Of a stretch of 64,000 nucleotides of DNA, positions 63,424 through 64,000 are shown one piece after another. Where the stretch lies: NCBI RefSeq assembly GCF_900091575.1, contig NZ_FMCR01000001.1:744001-808000 (forward strand). Reading direction: 5' to 3'. Position 1 is the stretch's first letter. Each line of letters begins with the position of its first letter. The DNA is from Micromonospora saelicesensis. Its GTDB lineage: Bacteria > Actinomycetota > Actinomycetes > Mycobacteriales > Micromonosporaceae. Below the pieces are notes generated by a model. It was not told the DNA's origin. It saw only the letters and a list, made by a program, of their open reading frames with translations, and did no database searches. The translations under genes were made by a program, and so were the position numbers.

Positions 63424-64000
63424 TCAGCGGGCAGCTTGGAACGCGCGGCCGACCACTGTCGCCTCGGTCCCGTCGCTGAACAACCCGGACCGATCCTTGT
63501 CCGTGGCCGGTAGCCCGAACCAGGCGTAGCGCTGCAGGTAGGGGAGCTGGCCGAGCATGGCGGTGGCCGCCGTGAGGAAGGCCGCCTGCTGCTGCTGACT
63601 GGGAAACTGCGAACCGCCCCCGGCGAAGCGGATCAGCGCGAACTCGGTCAGCCAGATCGGCTTGCGGTACCGCTGGTAGACGGCCTGGAGGTACTGCCGG
63701 AGTTGGGCCACCGCGGTGGCGGTCGTGAAGTCGGCGCCGAACCAGTGCAGCGTGATGAAGTCCACCCGGTGGCCGCGGGCCTGGGCGCCGGTCATGAACC
63801 TGTCCAGCCAACCCTGCGGGTCCGGCCCGCCCCAGGCCACCGCCGGGCTGCCCAGTTTGCTGCCCGTCTCCATCAGCTGCGGCCACAGGTCCAACGCCTG
63901 CTCGACTGTCATGTTCGCCTGCTCGGGCAGGTCCGGCTCGTTGAAGGTGAGCAGGTACGGCCCGGCGGCCTTGGCCCGAGCCAGCTCCGCGGCGGTGACG
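63424..64000 (-). CDS. Asl1/GH128-like glycoside hydrolase, C-terminal part (runs off the window)
   Basis: The visible 192 residues are the C-terminal two-thirds of a TIM-barrel hydrolase. YLLTFNEPDLPEQANMT has the acid/base Glu after Asn (NEP motif), VDFITLHWFGADF is the next strand, and KPIWLTEFALIRFAG carries the nucleophile Glu. This pattern is that of the Asl1-like/GH128 family acting on beta-1,3-glucans. The reading frame is open through the window end, so the start and any signal peptide are missing. Confidence 0.85.
   Translation of the reverse strand, partial: VTAAELARAKAAGPYLLTFNEPDLPEQANMTVEQALDLWPQLMETGSKLGSPAVAWGGPDPQGWLDRFMTGAQARGHRVDFITLHWFGADFTTATAVAQLRQYLQAVYQRYRKPIWLTEFALIRFAGGGSQFPSQQQQAAFLTAATAMLGQLPYLQRYAWFGLPATDKDRSGLFSDGTEATVVGRAFQAAR

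Overview
The window is very GC-rich DNA with overlapping ATGA/GTGA gene junctions, SARP regulators, SigE-type sigma factors, a ClgR-like/ClpP pair, Tat-exported enzymes, CBM2-bearing polysaccharidases and IdeR/DmdR-type iron boxes. Together these point to an actinomycete. Micromonospora or a close relative is my best guess from gene style; no 16S rRNA or other species marker is present.

Left part (1-17.3 kb) is mainly housekeeping and secretory: a MarR fragment, a K+ channel with an RCK domain, a sigma factor with a membrane partner, a ClgR-like regulator beside a ClpP, a secreted M23 peptidase with a repeat domain, tRNA-Arg(CCT), a second sigma factor/partner pair, several small secreted proteins (an I36-type inhibitor, an L,D-transpeptidase-like protein), a CGNR regulator divergent from an MFS pump, a GH6 cellulase behind a CebR-like operator, and a large AfsR-type regulator.

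Centre (17.4-50.7 kb) is a type II polyketide cluster of tetracenomycin type. A 13-gene translationally coupled operon runs leftward from 33042 to 21536: KS-alpha, chain length factor, O-methyltransferase, TcmH-like anthrone oxygenase, TcmG-like FAD hydroxylase, TcmI-like cyclase, second O-methyltransferase, TcmJ-like cupin, ACP, TcmN-like aromatase/cyclase, and a complete acetyl-CoA carboxylase (AccDA fusion, AccB, AccC). Downstream are a Tat-exported haem peroxidase and then S-adenosylhomocysteine hydrolase plus adenosine kinase; divergent from the SARP is metK. The cluster therefore carries its own malonyl-CoA supply and most of a SAM recycling loop. To the right are a ScyD/ScyE-like protein, two multicopper oxidases, three response regulators and two histidine kinases, a third O-methyltransferase divergent from a class III aminotransferase, a drug-efflux MFS and a PadR repressor. 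Heptamer repeats with 11-bp phasing, the usual SARP signature, occur at three intergenic regions. No ketoreductase, glycosyltransferase or halogenase was seen, so an unreduced, multiply methylated and oxidised aromatic polyketide is expected.

Right part (50.8-64 kb) holds a secreted esterase with CBM2, then an NRPS-independent siderophore locus: PLP decarboxylase, two IucA/IucC synthetases, ATP-grasp ligase, two MFS exporters (one with a frameshift), a siderophore-interacting flavoprotein and a divergent GNAT acetyltransferase, with two iron boxes. The window ends with a membrane protein, a DUF305 protein and a truncated GH128-like hydrolase.
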